A DNA stretch of 64,000 nt from contig NZ_CP077290.1 in assembly GCF_019047785.1 (NCBI RefSeq), positions 2,294,001 through 2,358,000 on the forward strand, read 5' to 3'. Position 1 is the stretch's first letter. Every line of letters begins with the position of its first letter. The DNA comes from Enterobacter cancerogenus (lineage in GTDB: Bacteria > Pseudomonadota > Gammaproteobacteria > Enterobacterales > Enterobacteriaceae). The notes below the pieces were generated by a model. It made no database searches. It was not told the origin of the DNA and saw only the letters and a program-made list of their open reading frames with translations. The translations under genes were made by a program, and so were the position numbers. This document shows positions 19,168-28,111 of this stretch, piece after piece.

Positions 19168-20568
19168 TTATAAATAATCTGACGCCACCACGGTTTTTCC
19201 TCTTCCCGTACGTTTGGCATCATATAATGCTTTATCGGCTCGCGTGAGTAACGCCGACGAGTCGCGTTGTCCCAGGCACACCTCGACCACGCCCGCGCTA
19301 AAGGAGAGCACCAGGCTTTTATTCCCCACCTGCAGAGGTTTGCTGCTAAGCATCGTCCGTAACCGGGCGGACAACCGCGTGGCCGCCTCCCCATTGCCCC
19401 CTGCCAGCAGAAGTAAAAATTCCTCACCGCCCACGCGCCCCAGCAGTGAACCCGCCGGGCTAAGCGCGCGAATGCAGTCGCAGAAATGGCGCAGCGCCGC
19501 ATCGCCCACCTGATGTCCCCACCCATCGTTAATCTGCTTGAAATAATCCAGGTCGAACATCAGCACGCAGAAATGGCTGCGGGGATCGTGACGGGAGTTC
19601 ACCGCCAGCGCCATTTTCAGCTGGTGCAAAATGGCGGAACGGTTAAGGCAGCCGGTGAGATCGTCAGTGGTCGCCTTCACGGCCAGCCGTTGCTCGGCTT
19701 TTTTACGTTCGGTGATGTCGAGGCCAATATTGAGAATGGAGTTGTCCGGCAGCAGGATATTCGACCAGAGGATGGTGAGCGGCGTGCCGTCCTTGCGTAC
19801 CGGATGCCATTCATACATGTCTTTTAGCGGCGAGTGATGAACCGACTCTCTGACCCGCCGTCGCTCGTCCGGATCGGGATAAAACAACGTTAGCGGGTCC
19901 GCATGGGCCGCAATCTCCGCCCTGCTCCAGCCGAACACCTTTTCACACTCGGCGTTCCACAAGACGCAGCGGTTATGCCTGTCGAACGCGTTCATTAACA
20001 CCGGTGCACGTTCAAACAGGGTTTTATATTGCGTGACGACCCGCTGCATTTCCTGCGCCGTTTTTTCACGGGCAAGCATCTCTTCAAAGTAGTCTTTTAA
20101 TTTTTCGACCAGCAGCGCAACGATATTTTTCAGGATCGGCAAAGCAGACAGTTTTTCATCGAACGCCAGAAAGAAATACCCGCTGCACTGCCCGTGCCGG
20201 GTTGAGAGTTTGCAGAGCACCCCGCTCTGCAATTGCGCACAGCCCGGATGCTGCGGGGCAAAGTGCGCCCGACCAATGTTTTCTTTCCAGTAGATCACGC
20301 GCCAGGCGCGATGATGGCGTTGCAGCAATGTGCTGGCAAGAAAATCCGCCACTTCAAAGGGGTGGCAGGTGACCTCACCTGCGCTCACCACCCGCTGCAC
20401 CCCTTCCCCGTCAACGCTGACCCAGGCAAGCGTCGAGCCCAGCGCGCCGTTGATGGTTTTCAGCATCTCCGCCAGGGAACACTGTGCGTTAAGTTGAGGG
20501 ATCAGTTTTGCCAGAGCGTGCAGCGCCTGCATGCTGTCATTAACAATCTTGTTTCTTTTTACTTTCAT
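19168..20568 (-). CDS. PAS-GGDEF diguanylate cyclase
   Basis: Soluble enzyme predicted to make c-di-GMP from two GTP. Residues about 10-170 form a GAF-like sensor (with SLAEMLKTINGALGSTLAWV). A PAS domain follows (TLFERAPVLMNAFDRHNRCV to ITERKKAEQRL) and then a GGDEF domain with FDLDYFKQIND and the active-site motif GGEEF near residue 380. There is no RxxD inhibitory site five residues before GGEEF, so product inhibition is probably absent. Start uncertain: ATG 20568 (MKVKRN, after a purine run), ATG 20586 or GTG 20604. Not in this place in E. coli; it sits between pdeC and yjcB. Confidence 0.87.
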   Translation of the reverse strand: MKVKRNKIVNDSMQALHALAKLIPQLNAQCSLAEMLKTINGALGSTLAWVSVDGEGVQRVVSAGEVTCHPFEVADFLASTLLQRHHRAWRVIYWKENIGRAHFAPQHPGCAQLQSGVLCKLSTRHGQCSGYFFLAFDEKLSALPILKNIVALLVEKLKDYFEEMLAREKTAQEMQRVVTQYKTLFERAPVLMNAFDRHNRCVLWNAECEKVFGWSRAEIAAHADPLTLFYPDPDERRRVRESVHHSPLKDMYEWHPVRKDGTPLTILWSNILLPDNSILNIGLDITERKKAEQRLAVKATTDDLTGCLNRSAILHQLKMALAVNSRHDPRSHFCVLMFDLDYFKQINDGWGHQVGDAALRHFCDCIRALSPAGSLLGRVGGEEFLLLLAGGNGEAATRLSARLRTMLSSKPLQVGNKSLVLSFSAGVVEVCLGQRDSSALLTRADKALYDAKRTGRGKTVVASDYL

Positions 20569-21006
20569 CTTTTTTTCGCAGGTCATTAATGAAATAGCAA
20601 CCACAGCAAATCAGATAAGAAAAAGAATAAACCGAATGGTCAAATAAGGGCTGAGTGTAAATGAAAAGGTACGAAATAATAAAAAAGCCAAATAAATCAT
20701 CAATCTGACGTATTTGCCGCTGGTACATTTATTTATCCACTCAAGCATAATCCATAGGTCTGATACTGTAAACGTTATACACCTTACGGGTTATTGCCGC
20801 GCTTTGCCTATCCTGATGAATTTATTATAAAGAGGAGGAGAAAACGCCTGCTGCGCCTGCGAAGATATATTTTCACTGGTTATAAATACCCGCTTTTTAC
20901 CCACCTGAGGCTGGCGAATAAATCTACAAACGTGATATAGTTCACACATATTATGTAACGCAAGACACTGTTTCAGTGTAGTTCGTCTGTTTTGAGGATG
21001 GGTTTT
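20569..21006. other. Intergenic region between the diguanylate cyclase gene and yjcB
   Basis: 438 bp, strongly AT-rich, with divergent promoters expected. AAAGAGGAGGAG at about 20829-20840 looks like a ribosome binding site but has no usable open frame after it. Nothing else recognised. Confidence 0.35.
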
Positions 21007-21288
21007 ATGGCAACCATTACAACCAGCATGGTTCTCCTGCGCTGGCCCTTGTGCAGTGCGGTATTGATGTTTTTAGCCAGCACGCTGAATATTCAGTTTC
21101 GTAAATCTGACTACGCCGGTCTCGCGGTGATCAGCACCTTGCTGGGCGTCGGCGCGGCCTGCTGGTTCGCTACGGGACTGCTTGGCATCACCCTGCTGGA
21201 TATCGCCGCCATATGGGAAAACGTCAAAGTGGTGATGGTAGAAGCCATGAGCCATACCCCACCCGACTGGCCGGTCGTCATTACCTGA
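21007..21288 (+). CDS. yjcB: Small inner-membrane protein YjcB
   Basis: 93-residue protein with three hydrophobic segments, matching E. coli YjcB in length and sequence pattern (MATITTSMVLLRWPL..., FLASTLNI, GLLGITLLDIAAIW). ATG 21007 is preceded by GAGG at a good distance; an in-frame ATG at 20998 is too close to it. Function unknown. In E. coli yjcB is next to ssb, so the genes that follow here are additional DNA. Confidence 0.85.
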   Translation: MATITTSMVLLRWPLCSAVLMFLASTLNIQFRKSDYAGLAVISTLLGVGAACWFATGLLGITLLDIAAIWENVKVVMVEAMSHTPPDWPVVIT

Positions 21289-21343
21289 TCCGCGTTTCCC
21301 TTTGCCCCCATCCCTGACGATGTTCAGACAAAGGGACCTCGCC

Positions 21344-21862
21344 TCAGAAGATCCCTTTCTGGCGGATCTTCTGCATTTTCTCTACCGGTGCGTCAACCTT
21401 GCTCACTTCAACGTTATCGCGTTCGGGCGCTGGCGCGCTGGCGGTCTTTGCCGCCATGCGTAGCTGCTGCAGTGCGAGTTTGTGCTGTTCCATCAGAGGC
21501 TTAAGCGCGGCGACCTCCTCACGAATTTTTTGCAGTTCCATCAGCTGTGCGGATGGCTCCTCCTGCTTTTCCGGTGCGGGCTGAAGCTCGCCCAGCAGCG
21601 CACTGAGCGTGAGATTTTCGCGCCCCAGCGACTCCGCCACATGGTGGCAGAGCGCCGGATCTAACAGAAACAGCTGCAAACCGGCCAGGTAGACGTCACG
21701 ATGAAAACCACGGATAGCCATGTTGGCATCGTCAACGCTGTCTGCCTGGTTTACCGACTGATGCCATTTTTGCAGCTGCTGCATCGCACGCCGATCCGCG
21801 TGCGACTGTTCCGGCGTCAGGTGAAGGGAGAGGTTAACGCGGCGGATCTGCCCCTTATGCAT
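21344..21862 (-). CDS. StbB-like partition accessory protein
   Basis: 172-residue protein encoded directly after and overlapping the ParM-like gene by 8 nt, the arrangement of plasmid parM-parR or stbA-stbB. The N-terminal part (KGQIRRVNLSLHL, then basic and helical segments) would bind DNA. The C-terminal part is a coiled-coil-like region (LMELQKIREEVAALKPLMEQ, about residues 105-135) and a charged tail ending in QKIRQKGIF. Function is inferred mainly from gene order and the partner; the sequence is not strongly diagnostic. Confidence 0.6.
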   Translation of the reverse strand: MHKGQIRRVNLSLHLTPEQSHADRRAMQQLQKWHQSVNQADSVDDANMAIRGFHRDVYLAGLQLFLLDPALCHHVAESLGRENLTLSALLGELQPAPEKQEEPSAQLMELQKIREEVAALKPLMEQHKLALQQLRMAAKTASAPAPERDNVEVSKVDAPVEKMQKIRQKGIF

Positions 21863-22904
21863 CCTCGCCCACCTCGGCCATTAACGGTTCATCGATGGTC
21901 TGCGCGCCCGCGTCCGAGTGATAGAGGCAAATTTCGCGCGACAGCGCGCTTTGCGGGTTGTCGATAGTGACCACGCGGTCGCCAAGGGTGGCGTACGCTT
22001 CCCGAATCGCGCCTTCAATCAGATGCGCACCGCCACCCACCAGGTAAACGCGGTTCGGGTTTTTGGCAAATTTCTTCGCCTCATACGCCACCTGATCGCC
22101 CAGTTCCTGAATCTTGATGTCGATTTTTTCGAGGATCTCGTCGATACGCGATTCGTCGTTAATGACGCTTTTCACGAAGTCGAGGTCGTGACGGCGCTTG
22201 ATCAGCTCATTCGCCACCAGGTAGCTTGAGTCGCTGTCGGCGGCGGCGAGCAGCTTACGCGTCGCGTCCGTGACCATCGCCACGCCAATTTCATTGTTAC
22301 CGTAAATGGCGGAAACATCGTCAAATTCCCCCACGACGATGCCCATATCCAGGGTGGTGCCACCGCAGTCCACCACCAGCGATTTTGTGAATTCGTTAAC
22401 GCTGGAATTCAGCAGATGCGACAGCGCGGCTGGCAGGCTTTCCGGCATCACCTGAACATCGACGATACGGAACAACTCGCCCTTGTTGAGCGTAATATCG
22501 CGCATCAGGTTCTGACGCTTCGCCTCAATGCGATCTTCATTGCGCTGGCAGTCGTCCGGGTTATAGAACTGGGTGATCGGCAGCGTCACAATCACTTCAA
22601 CGTCACACGGGGTCACGCCGGTTTGCAGCAGCGCGTGGTGTACCGCCAGCAGGTTCAGATCGTCGTACTGATAGTCGATATGGGTGGTCGACAGCGCCTT
22701 GTCCGAGGTGGCGTCGTAGGTGTATTTGGTGGTGCCGATGGTGTAGTTATGCACCGCCTGGCCGCGCAGCAGCGCCGCGCTCTTCCAGTCTTTACGGAAA
22801 GAGTTGGGCGAGACCACGGTTTTCAGCGTGCCATTCTCAATCCAGCTGATTTTGACGTTGGTGGAGCCATCATCAATGGCAAATTTTTTACGCGTCTGGT
22901 TCAT
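21855..22904 (-). CDS. ParM/StbA family actin-like protein
   Basis: 349-residue actin-fold ATPase related to ParM of plasmid R1. The phosphate-1 loop is IDDGSTNVKISW (about residues 10-21), followed by SPNSFRKDW as in ParM, LNLLAVHHALLQTG, the phosphate-2 motif VVDCGGTTLDMG (about 178-189) and the adenosine motif YLVGGGAHLIEGA near residue 290. ParM filaments push plasmid copies apart with the help of ParR. A chromosomal copy beside a flagellar island may be a remnant of an integrated plasmid or may have another role. No parC-like repeat array was seen in the 80 bp upstream or in the 55 bp downstream of the pair. Confidence 0.88.
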   Translation of the reverse strand: MNQTRKKFAIDDGSTNVKISWIENGTLKTVVSPNSFRKDWKSAALLRGQAVHNYTIGTTKYTYDATSDKALSTTHIDYQYDDLNLLAVHHALLQTGVTPCDVEVIVTLPITQFYNPDDCQRNEDRIEAKRQNLMRDITLNKGELFRIVDVQVMPESLPAALSHLLNSSVNEFTKSLVVDCGGTTLDMGIVVGEFDDVSAIYGNNEIGVAMVTDATRKLLAAADSDSSYLVANELIKRRHDLDFVKSVINDESRIDEILEKIDIKIQELGDQVAYEAKKFAKNPNRVYLVGGGAHLIEGAIREAYATLGDRVVTIDNPQSALSREICLYHSDAGAQTIDEPLMAEVGEDA

Positions 22905-22984
22905 ACAAGTCTCTCAGTCAATCTTTATACAGGAGGGCCATCCCTGGCGGCGCATACCTTGAGGGGGTATTCAGCGTCAGGCCG

Positions 22985-23749
22985 TTACAGGACGGCCTCT
23001 TCAGTTAATATCCGGCGGGCACCGAGGTAGTGGTCCTGCCAGAAGCTGTCGGAAAGCTGGCTCACGCGGATATTCAGACCGGTGCGCGGCGCTTCGATAA
23101 ATTGTCCGTCGCCCAGGTAAACGCCGACGTGGTCGGCCCCCGGGCGCTGGCTAATGTTGAAAAAGACCAGGTCGCCGCGACGCAGTTTCTCTTGTTTGAT
23201 CGGGCGCAGCGTGCGGTCCTGGAACATCCCGTTGGCCGTGCGCGGCAGGGTGCGGCTCAATACCGGGTTAAAGGCGTAGAACACCAGGCCGCTACAGTCG
23301 AACCCCTGCTCCGGCGTCTCGCCGCCCCAGACGTAGGGTTTGCCAAGCTGCTGCTGCAACAGGTGAATCACCTGTTTAAGCGAGGCCTGCAGGCGCGGGC
23401 TGATCTTCTCGCCCGGCAGCGGTTCCCAGATCATGTCAGTGGACAGCTTTCCGGGCTGCCAGCGCTTGTGCATCGCCAGCAGCTCGCGGTTTTCTGCGCG
23501 CTCAAGACGACGCTTTTCGCTTTCACGTCGCTTCTGTTCCGGCGTGACAGGCACCACCGCCAGGCGCACGCGGCTCTTTTTCAGCAGCGCTTCCCGGTTG
23601 CGCATCCTGGCCTTGGCCGCCTTTTCCTTCTCGGTGGCCGCCATTTTTTCACTGCGTGGCGCAGCCTGAACGGAAGGGCTGCACGCCATCATCAGCGCGG
23701 CGGCGAGGGCCAGTCCGGCCGCTTTTTGCAGGGGGTTCAGAGTAAACAT
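22985..23749 (-). CDS. NlpC/P60 family peptidoglycan endopeptidase
   Basis: 254-residue exported protein. The N-terminal hydrophobic signal ends in LMMACSPS, a possible lipobox with Cys22. A long charged linker (about residues 30-100) follows, then an NlpC/P60 domain from about 120 with catalytic Cys152 in FDCSGLVFYAF and His207 in ADHVGVYLG. The third catalytic position, often His in xHA, reads FIEAP (Glu219). Such enzymes cut stem peptides of the cell wall. It follows lafU by 10 bp on the same strand, so it is probably cotranscribed with the lateral motor genes. ATG 23749; a longer frame overlaps lafU. Confidence 0.85.
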   Translation of the reverse strand: MFTLNPLQKAAGLALAAALMMACSPSVQAAPRSEKMAATEKEKAAKARMRNREALLKKSRVRLAVVPVTPEQKRRESEKRRLERAENRELLAMHKRWQPGKLSTDMIWEPLPGEKISPRLQASLKQVIHLLQQQLGKPYVWGGETPEQGFDCSGLVFYAFNPVLSRTLPRTANGMFQDRTLRPIKQEKLRRGDLVFFNISQRPGADHVGVYLGDGQFIEAPRTGLNIRVSQLSDSFWQDHYLGARRILTEEAVL

Positions 23750-23759
23750 CGTAAAATCG

Positions 23760-24680
23760 TTAGTTCTGCTGCGTGAGTTTATCGACGATCGGCTTGATGA
23801 CCTTTTCACCGTGTTGGCCAAAGAACTGGTACAGCGAGTCGCTGGCCGAGTGGGTCAGGACCATGATCTCAATACGCCTGTTCGATGAGCTGAGCGGATT
23901 CGCCGGATCGAGAAGCATCTGATCCGCCATACCGCTCACCTGCAGCACCTTGTCCTGATCCAGCCCGGCATGGGTCAGCACTTTGCGCGCCTGCATTGCG
24001 CGTTCGCCGGACAGGTTGTAGTTGTTATAAAGATCCTGGTCGCGAAAACGCGTGGCATCCGTATGCCCGGTAATGATGATCTTGTTGTCGATCTTGTTCA
24101 GCGCCGGGGCAAACTCGGTTAACAGGCGTTTGAAGAACGGCGTTAAGATCGCGCTGCTGCGCTGGAACATTTCGCGTTTTTGATCGTCGGTGATCAGAAT
24201 GCGCAACCCTTGCGGCACAATCTCAATTTTGAGGTTTGACTGTGCATCATAGGCTGACGTGATTTTCATGATAATGCGGGCGAGATCTTCAATCTCGTTC
24301 TGCGAACGCGACTTCACGTCGTCGAGGCTGGCGCTTTTGGCCATCGCCGCTGGCGTCGGCGTCTCTTTCTGCGGGTGCTTATGATCGCCGCGATCGCGTT
24401 TTTCGGTCACCGCGATTTTGCCGCCCACGCCGTTAGGCTGGGTGATGGGCGACAGCGTCTGTCCGTCAAAAATGGATTCGCCGTTAAGCTGAGAAACGAT
24501 CTCTTTACGCTCCTCCTCCGTTACCGACCCCATGATCCACAGCACCATAAACAGCGCCATCATGGCGAGGGTGAAGTCGGCAAAGGCCACCTTCCACGCG
24601 CCGCCATGAAAAGTATCATGGCTTTTGCGCGAGGAGCGTTTGATGATCGTGGTATGTTCTTTACCGCGAGTGCCACGCAT
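23760..24680 (-). CDS. lafU: Lateral flagellar motor stator protein MotB type (LafU)
   Basis: 306-residue stator subunit that anchors the motor to peptidoglycan. A single membrane helix (about residues 28-50, WKVAFADFTLAMMALFMVLW) carries the proton-binding Asp35. A linker follows, then an OmpA-like peptidoglycan-binding domain (about 165-290) with ITGHTDATRF and LSGERAMQARKVL and SSSNRRIEIMV. Its start overlaps the stop of lafT. Full length, no sign of the truncation seen in many E. coli lafU remnants. Confidence 0.93.
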   Translation of the reverse strand: MRGTRGKEHTTIIKRSSRKSHDTFHGGAWKVAFADFTLAMMALFMVLWIMGSVTEEERKEIVSQLNGESIFDGQTLSPITQPNGVGGKIAVTEKRDRGDHKHPQKETPTPAAMAKSASLDDVKSRSQNEIEDLARIIMKITSAYDAQSNLKIEIVPQGLRILITDDQKREMFQRSSAILTPFFKRLLTEFAPALNKIDNKIIITGHTDATRFRDQDLYNNYNLSGERAMQARKVLTHAGLDQDKVLQVSGMADQMLLDPANPLSSSNRRIEIMVLTHSASDSLYQFFGQHGEKVIKPIVDKLTQQN

Positions 24681-25543
24681 CAGGATTCACCCGTCATTTG
24701 GTTCACCCAGCTGTCCAGCGTCGCGAAGGTCGGTTTTGAATCCAGCGGCAGCATTTTGCGCCCCGCATCCACCGCCAGCAGCGTGGGTTTACCGGCCACG
24801 TGGTTGACCAGCACGGTACGCACGCACTCGATAACCGCCATCTGCTTCTTGGTCCGCTGCTCCATGGCGTTCGCCACGGGATCCATCAGGCAGTAGCAGA
24901 AGAACACGCCGAGGAAGGTGCCGACCAGCGCCGCCGCCACTTTGACGCCGATCACCGCAATCGAACCATCGATCGACTGCATGGTGATGATGATCCCCAG
25001 TACTGCCGCGCAGATCCCGAAGCCCGGCATCGCTTCCGCGGTACGCTGCAGCGAGCGGGACGGCTGCAGCAGGTTCTCTTCCATCGCCACCAGCTCCTGC
25101 TCCAGGATCCCTTCCAGCTCGTGTTCGTTGATTTTGCCCATCGCCATCAGACGGAAGTTATCCGCAATAAAGGTGATGATGGCTTTGTTTTGCAAAATCA
25201 GCGGGTACTTCTGGAAAAGCGGGCTGCTTTCTGGCACTTCGATGTGTTCATCCAGCACCTTCAGACCGCCGTCCTGCACCAGCTCCAGCAGTTCAAACAG
25301 CAGCATCAGAAGCTGACGCTGATACTCATCGGTGTATTCGTTTTTACGCATAATGCCGCGAAACTGGCGATACATTTCCGCCAGCACCGGCTTGGGATTA
25401 GCCAGCACCATGGCGCCCAGACCGGCACCGAGAATGATGATGATCTCACCGGGCTGCCAGAACGAGGCCAGCCGCCCACCGGACATAAGAAAACCGCCGA
25501 CGACGCAGGCGAAAATGATGAAAATACCGAGAAACTTTTGCAT
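24680..25543 (-). CDS. lafT: Lateral flagellar motor stator protein MotA type (LafT)
   Basis: 287-residue proton-channel subunit with four membrane helices (about 1-20, 32-50, 168-190, 205-225). The conserved channel prolines are visible in AMPGFG and LMDPVA. It aligns without gaps to E. coli MotA over residues 80-105: the torque residue Arg90 is Gln90 here and Glu98 is Asp98 (see findings). Partner of LafU; 1-nt overlap with it. Confidence 0.94.
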   Translation of the reverse strand: MQKFLGIFIIFACVVGGFLMSGGRLASFWQPGEIIIILGAGLGAMVLANPKPVLAEMYRQFRGIMRKNEYTDEYQRQLLMLLFELLELVQDGGLKVLDEHIEVPESSPLFQKYPLILQNKAIITFIADNFRLMAMGKINEHELEGILEQELVAMEENLLQPSRSLQRTAEAMPGFGICAAVLGIIITMQSIDGSIAVIGVKVAAALVGTFLGVFFCYCLMDPVANAMEQRTKKQMAVIECVRTVLVNHVAGKPTLLAVDAGRKMLPLDSKPTFATLDSWVNQMTGES

Positions 25544-25550
25544 ATACCTT

Positions 25551-26252
25551 TCACTTCTGGAAAAAACACTGGATCTTTTGAGCGATCTTTTTATTGAGCT
25601 GACAAACGCGCGCCTCGGTTAAGTCGAGCACTAACGCGATCTCCTTCAAACTCATCTCATGCTGGTAATAGAGCGAGAGAATTAACTGCTCGCGCTCATC
25701 AAGGCTTGCCAGCGCAGCCCTTAACGTCCCGCTGGTGACCATTTCGTCCTCCAGCGAACGGGTATTTAGCGTACCGTTCAGGGCATCCCCGCCCAGTAAT
25801 TCATCGAGACTTTCCAGCGTCTTGGCACAGTCCAGCAGCAAGTATTCGTGGTACTCCTCGGCGGTGATGGAAAGATGCGTGCTCAGATCCTCAAAGCTCG
25901 GCGTTCGGCCCAGCTTGCGGGTCACTTCGCGGATCGCGTCGTTTAGCTTATGGCTCTTCTGTCGCAGCCGACGTGGACGCCAGTCCAGCTCGCGCAGCTC
26001 ATCCAGCACCGCTCCGCGAATACGCTGGGCGGCGTAGGCTCCAAACTGCTCGTCCGGGTGACCATAGCGGCGCAGAGCGGTCAGCAGCCCCATCAGGGCG
26101 ATCTGTTCCATATCCTCTCTGTCCATGACGCTGCTGGTCTGCCAGGCGAGCTGTTTCACCACGCGATGTACCAGGGGCAACCAGGCGCTCACGTATTTCG
26201 CTTCATCCGCCGGGGTCAGCGAGTCATCCGCAATAAAATCATTCATTTCCAT
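25551..26252 (-). CDS. lafS: Lateral flagellar sigma28 factor (FliA type, LafS)
   Basis: 233-residue sigma factor for late lateral flagellar genes. Region 2 shows WLPLVHRVVKQLAWQ, DREDMEQIALMGLL and FGAYAAQRIRGAVLDELR; region 4 shows LSLYYQHEMSLKEIALVLDL with TEARVCQLNKK, a clear FliA pattern. Held inactive by LfgM until the hook is finished. The start could be ATG 26252 or ATG 26246. Confidence 0.93.
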   Translation of the reverse strand: MEMNDFIADDSLTPADEAKYVSAWLPLVHRVVKQLAWQTSSVMDREDMEQIALMGLLTALRRYGHPDEQFGAYAAQRIRGAVLDELRELDWRPRRLRQKSHKLNDAIREVTRKLGRTPSFEDLSTHLSITAEEYHEYLLLDCAKTLESLDELLGGDALNGTLNTRSLEDEMVTSGTLRAALASLDEREQLILSLYYQHEMSLKEIALVLDLTEARVCQLNKKIAQKIQCFFQK

Positions 26253-26265
26253 CAACGGCCGTTAC

Positions 26266-26736
26266 TTACTGGAAAACCATTTTGCTGATGATTACGTCCT
26301 TAAACGGCATCCGCGTATTCAGGCTCTTGAAGCGTTCCGAATAGGCGTTCATCAGCTTGTCGCGCAGCACTTCCACACTCATCGCGCGCACGGCGTCGTA
26401 ATCCATTGCCGACAGCAGGTTGACGGTCGCCCCGCGAATGGCGGGTGAAAGCTCTTCGGCACGGTGCGTATCGGCCGCGCTTCCCGTGGTCAGCGCCAGC
26501 TCAAGCAGCAGGTAGCGCTCGGAATCGCCGCGGCTTTTTAAGGTGACGACCACGTTTTTAATTTCTACAAACTCCACCACGCTCTCGTCATCGGAAGAGG
26601 TAAAGAGGCTGGTGATGGCCGAGCGTTTATGCTCGTCCTGGCTCAGAAGGTGTGTACCCACAACGGTGAGTACAGCGGCGAACGTTGCTGCGATAAGGGC
26701 AATAACCAGCCCTAAAGAAAAAGTCTTCAATGTCAT
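26266..26736 (-). CDS. lafF: Flagellar basal body protein FliL type (LafF)
   Basis: 156-residue protein with one N-terminal membrane helix (residues 5-27) and a periplasmic FliL domain (VEFVEIKNVVVTLKS..., ending in ISKMVFQ). FliL rings surround the stator and support torque. It lies between lafE and lafS, the usual lateral order. Confidence 0.88.
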   Translation of the reverse strand: MTLKTFSLGLVIALIAATFAAVLTVVGTHLLSQDEHKRSAITSLFTSSDDESVVEFVEIKNVVVTLKSRGDSERYLLLELALTTGSAADTHRAEELSPAIRGATVNLLSAMDYDAVRAMSVEVLRDKLMNAYSERFKSLNTRMPFKDVIISKMVFQ

Positions 26737-26747
26737 AATGGGTATGC

Positions 26748-27806
26748 TTAAACCGTAAGTAGTACTGAATCGTCGTGGTCAGCCGTCGTAAAGCCGTCGT
26801 CTGCGTCTATCACCGCGCCCGCCATCGGGTTTGCTTCCTGAGCGCTGCCCGACTGCTGCTGTCGCTGCTGATGCTGTCCCGACTGGGAAGAGACCTGCAC
26901 GTTGACCTGAACAAAGTTTTGCTCGGTCAGGCTCTGGCGCAGTTCATTGCTGATCTGCTGGAGCGAGCGGTAGGTCTCGCCGTTGCTGGCGCTGATATGC
27001 ACCTGCATGCGCCCGTTTTCGATCTGCAGGGAGATATCCACTTTGCCCATCTCCGGCGGATCCAGACGGATCGTGGCGTGCTGAACCTGGTTTCGGACCT
27101 GGATCTGCAGACGATCGTTAAGCGCGCTGTGCAGCTGCTGCGCCCACTTTGCTTCGTCGGCGTCCATCTTGATCGGCGGCAGGTTAACCGGCTGTTTGTC
27201 CGTCACGGTGGACGGGGTCTGCACGGCAGTCGGTTGCCCGGCCACGGGCAGCACCGTTGCCAGCGTTTTGGTGAATTCCGTCATCGCCGGTTTGATCGCC
27301 GCATCCGTTGCAGGCTCGGGCGTGAGGGATAAGGTCATCGGCTGCGGCACGGCTTTCAGCGGTGTGGCAATGGGCGGATTGCCCACGGCGAAACTCTGCA
27401 TCTTCAGCCTGTCGCCGGGTAGCGGTACGCTCTCCGACGTCGCGTTAAGCGTTTTCGTCGGCATCCGGCTGGCCATCAGCAGCGCATCCAGCAGTTGCTG
27501 CGGCGAACCGATCAGGTTTTGCGCCAGCGTTTGTGCATCAGGGGTCTGCGTGTCCTGGTCGTCATCGCTGTCGTCTTTCGCTTTCACGTCGGCCAGAACC
27601 ATGGCGTTGTCGCGCGGCTGCTCGCCGCCCAGCAGCGAATTAACGATATTCAGCAGCGCGTCGTTAAAGGCAGGTGTGGCCTGGCTGGCCGCATCCTGAT
27701 TTTCGGGCACAGCGGCAGCCCCGGCGTCGGCGGGCTGCACCGGCGCGACGTCGGTCGGATCGGCAGCAACGGGAAGCTGCGTCATCTGTGAAAGCATCAG
27801 GTTCAT
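26748..27806 (-). CDS. lafE: Flagellar hook-length control protein FliK type (LafE)
   Basis: 352-residue secreted ruler protein. A long low-complexity Ala/Pro/Asp-rich N-terminal part (1-250) precedes the conserved FliK C-terminal domain (about 235-325) with LQIQVRNQVQHATIRLDPPE, MGKVDISLQI and VQVNVQV, followed by a Gln-rich tail. The C-terminal domain switches export specificity at LfhB when the hook is complete. Its first codons overlap the lafD stop by 4 nt. Confidence 0.9.
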   Translation of the reverse strand: MNLMLSQMTQLPVAADPTDVAPVQPADAGAAAVPENQDAASQATPAFNDALLNIVNSLLGGEQPRDNAMVLADVKAKDDSDDDQDTQTPDAQTLAQNLIGSPQQLLDALLMASRMPTKTLNATSESVPLPGDRLKMQSFAVGNPPIATPLKAVPQPMTLSLTPEPATDAAIKPAMTEFTKTLATVLPVAGQPTAVQTPSTVTDKQPVNLPPIKMDADEAKWAQQLHSALNDRLQIQVRNQVQHATIRLDPPEMGKVDISLQIENGRMQVHISASNGETYRSLQQISNELRQSLTEQNFVQVNVQVSSQSGQHQQRQQQSGSAQEANPMAGAVIDADDGFTTADHDDSVLLTV

Positions 27807-28111
27807 TGGCCCCTATCCTCAGCATCGGCAAACAGCGCGTAGGCGGTCGCCCCTTCCCGATTACGACGCGCGCTCGCCATCTTCTGCTCCAGGTCGTCGC
27901 TTTGCGCCTGGCAGAATCGGCTGACGTTGGCGTGCGTTTGCTGAAGGTCAGCCAGCGCCTCGCGTTTTTCCGCGCTCAGGGTCTGGCCTTTCAGCGAGGC
28001 CAGCAGCGCAGCGATCTGGGCGTCAACGTCCTGCATTGCCGGCCAGTCGTGCTGACTGGCCGCATGAGTCAGGGAACGCGCCAGATAACGCATGACCTGT
28101 ACATCATCCAT
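27803..28111 (-). CDS. lafD: Flagellar FliT-like chaperone (LafD)
   Basis: 102-residue, mostly helical small protein (LARSLTHAASQHDWPAMQDV ... LADLQQTHANVSRFCQAQSD). It sits between the fliS-type and fliK-type genes and overlaps both (8 and 4 nt). Position and size match LafD/FliT, the export chaperone of the filament cap; sequence conservation in this family is low. Confidence 0.72.
   Translation of the reverse strand: MDDVQVMRYLARSLTHAASQHDWPAMQDVDAQIAALLASLKGQTLSAEKREALADLQQTHANVSRFCQAQSDDLEQKMASARRNREGATAYALFADAEDRGQ

Noticed and set aside
22905..22984. parC centromere upstream of the ParM-like gene
   Set aside because: The 80-bp gap shows no set of repeated 10-12 bp units.
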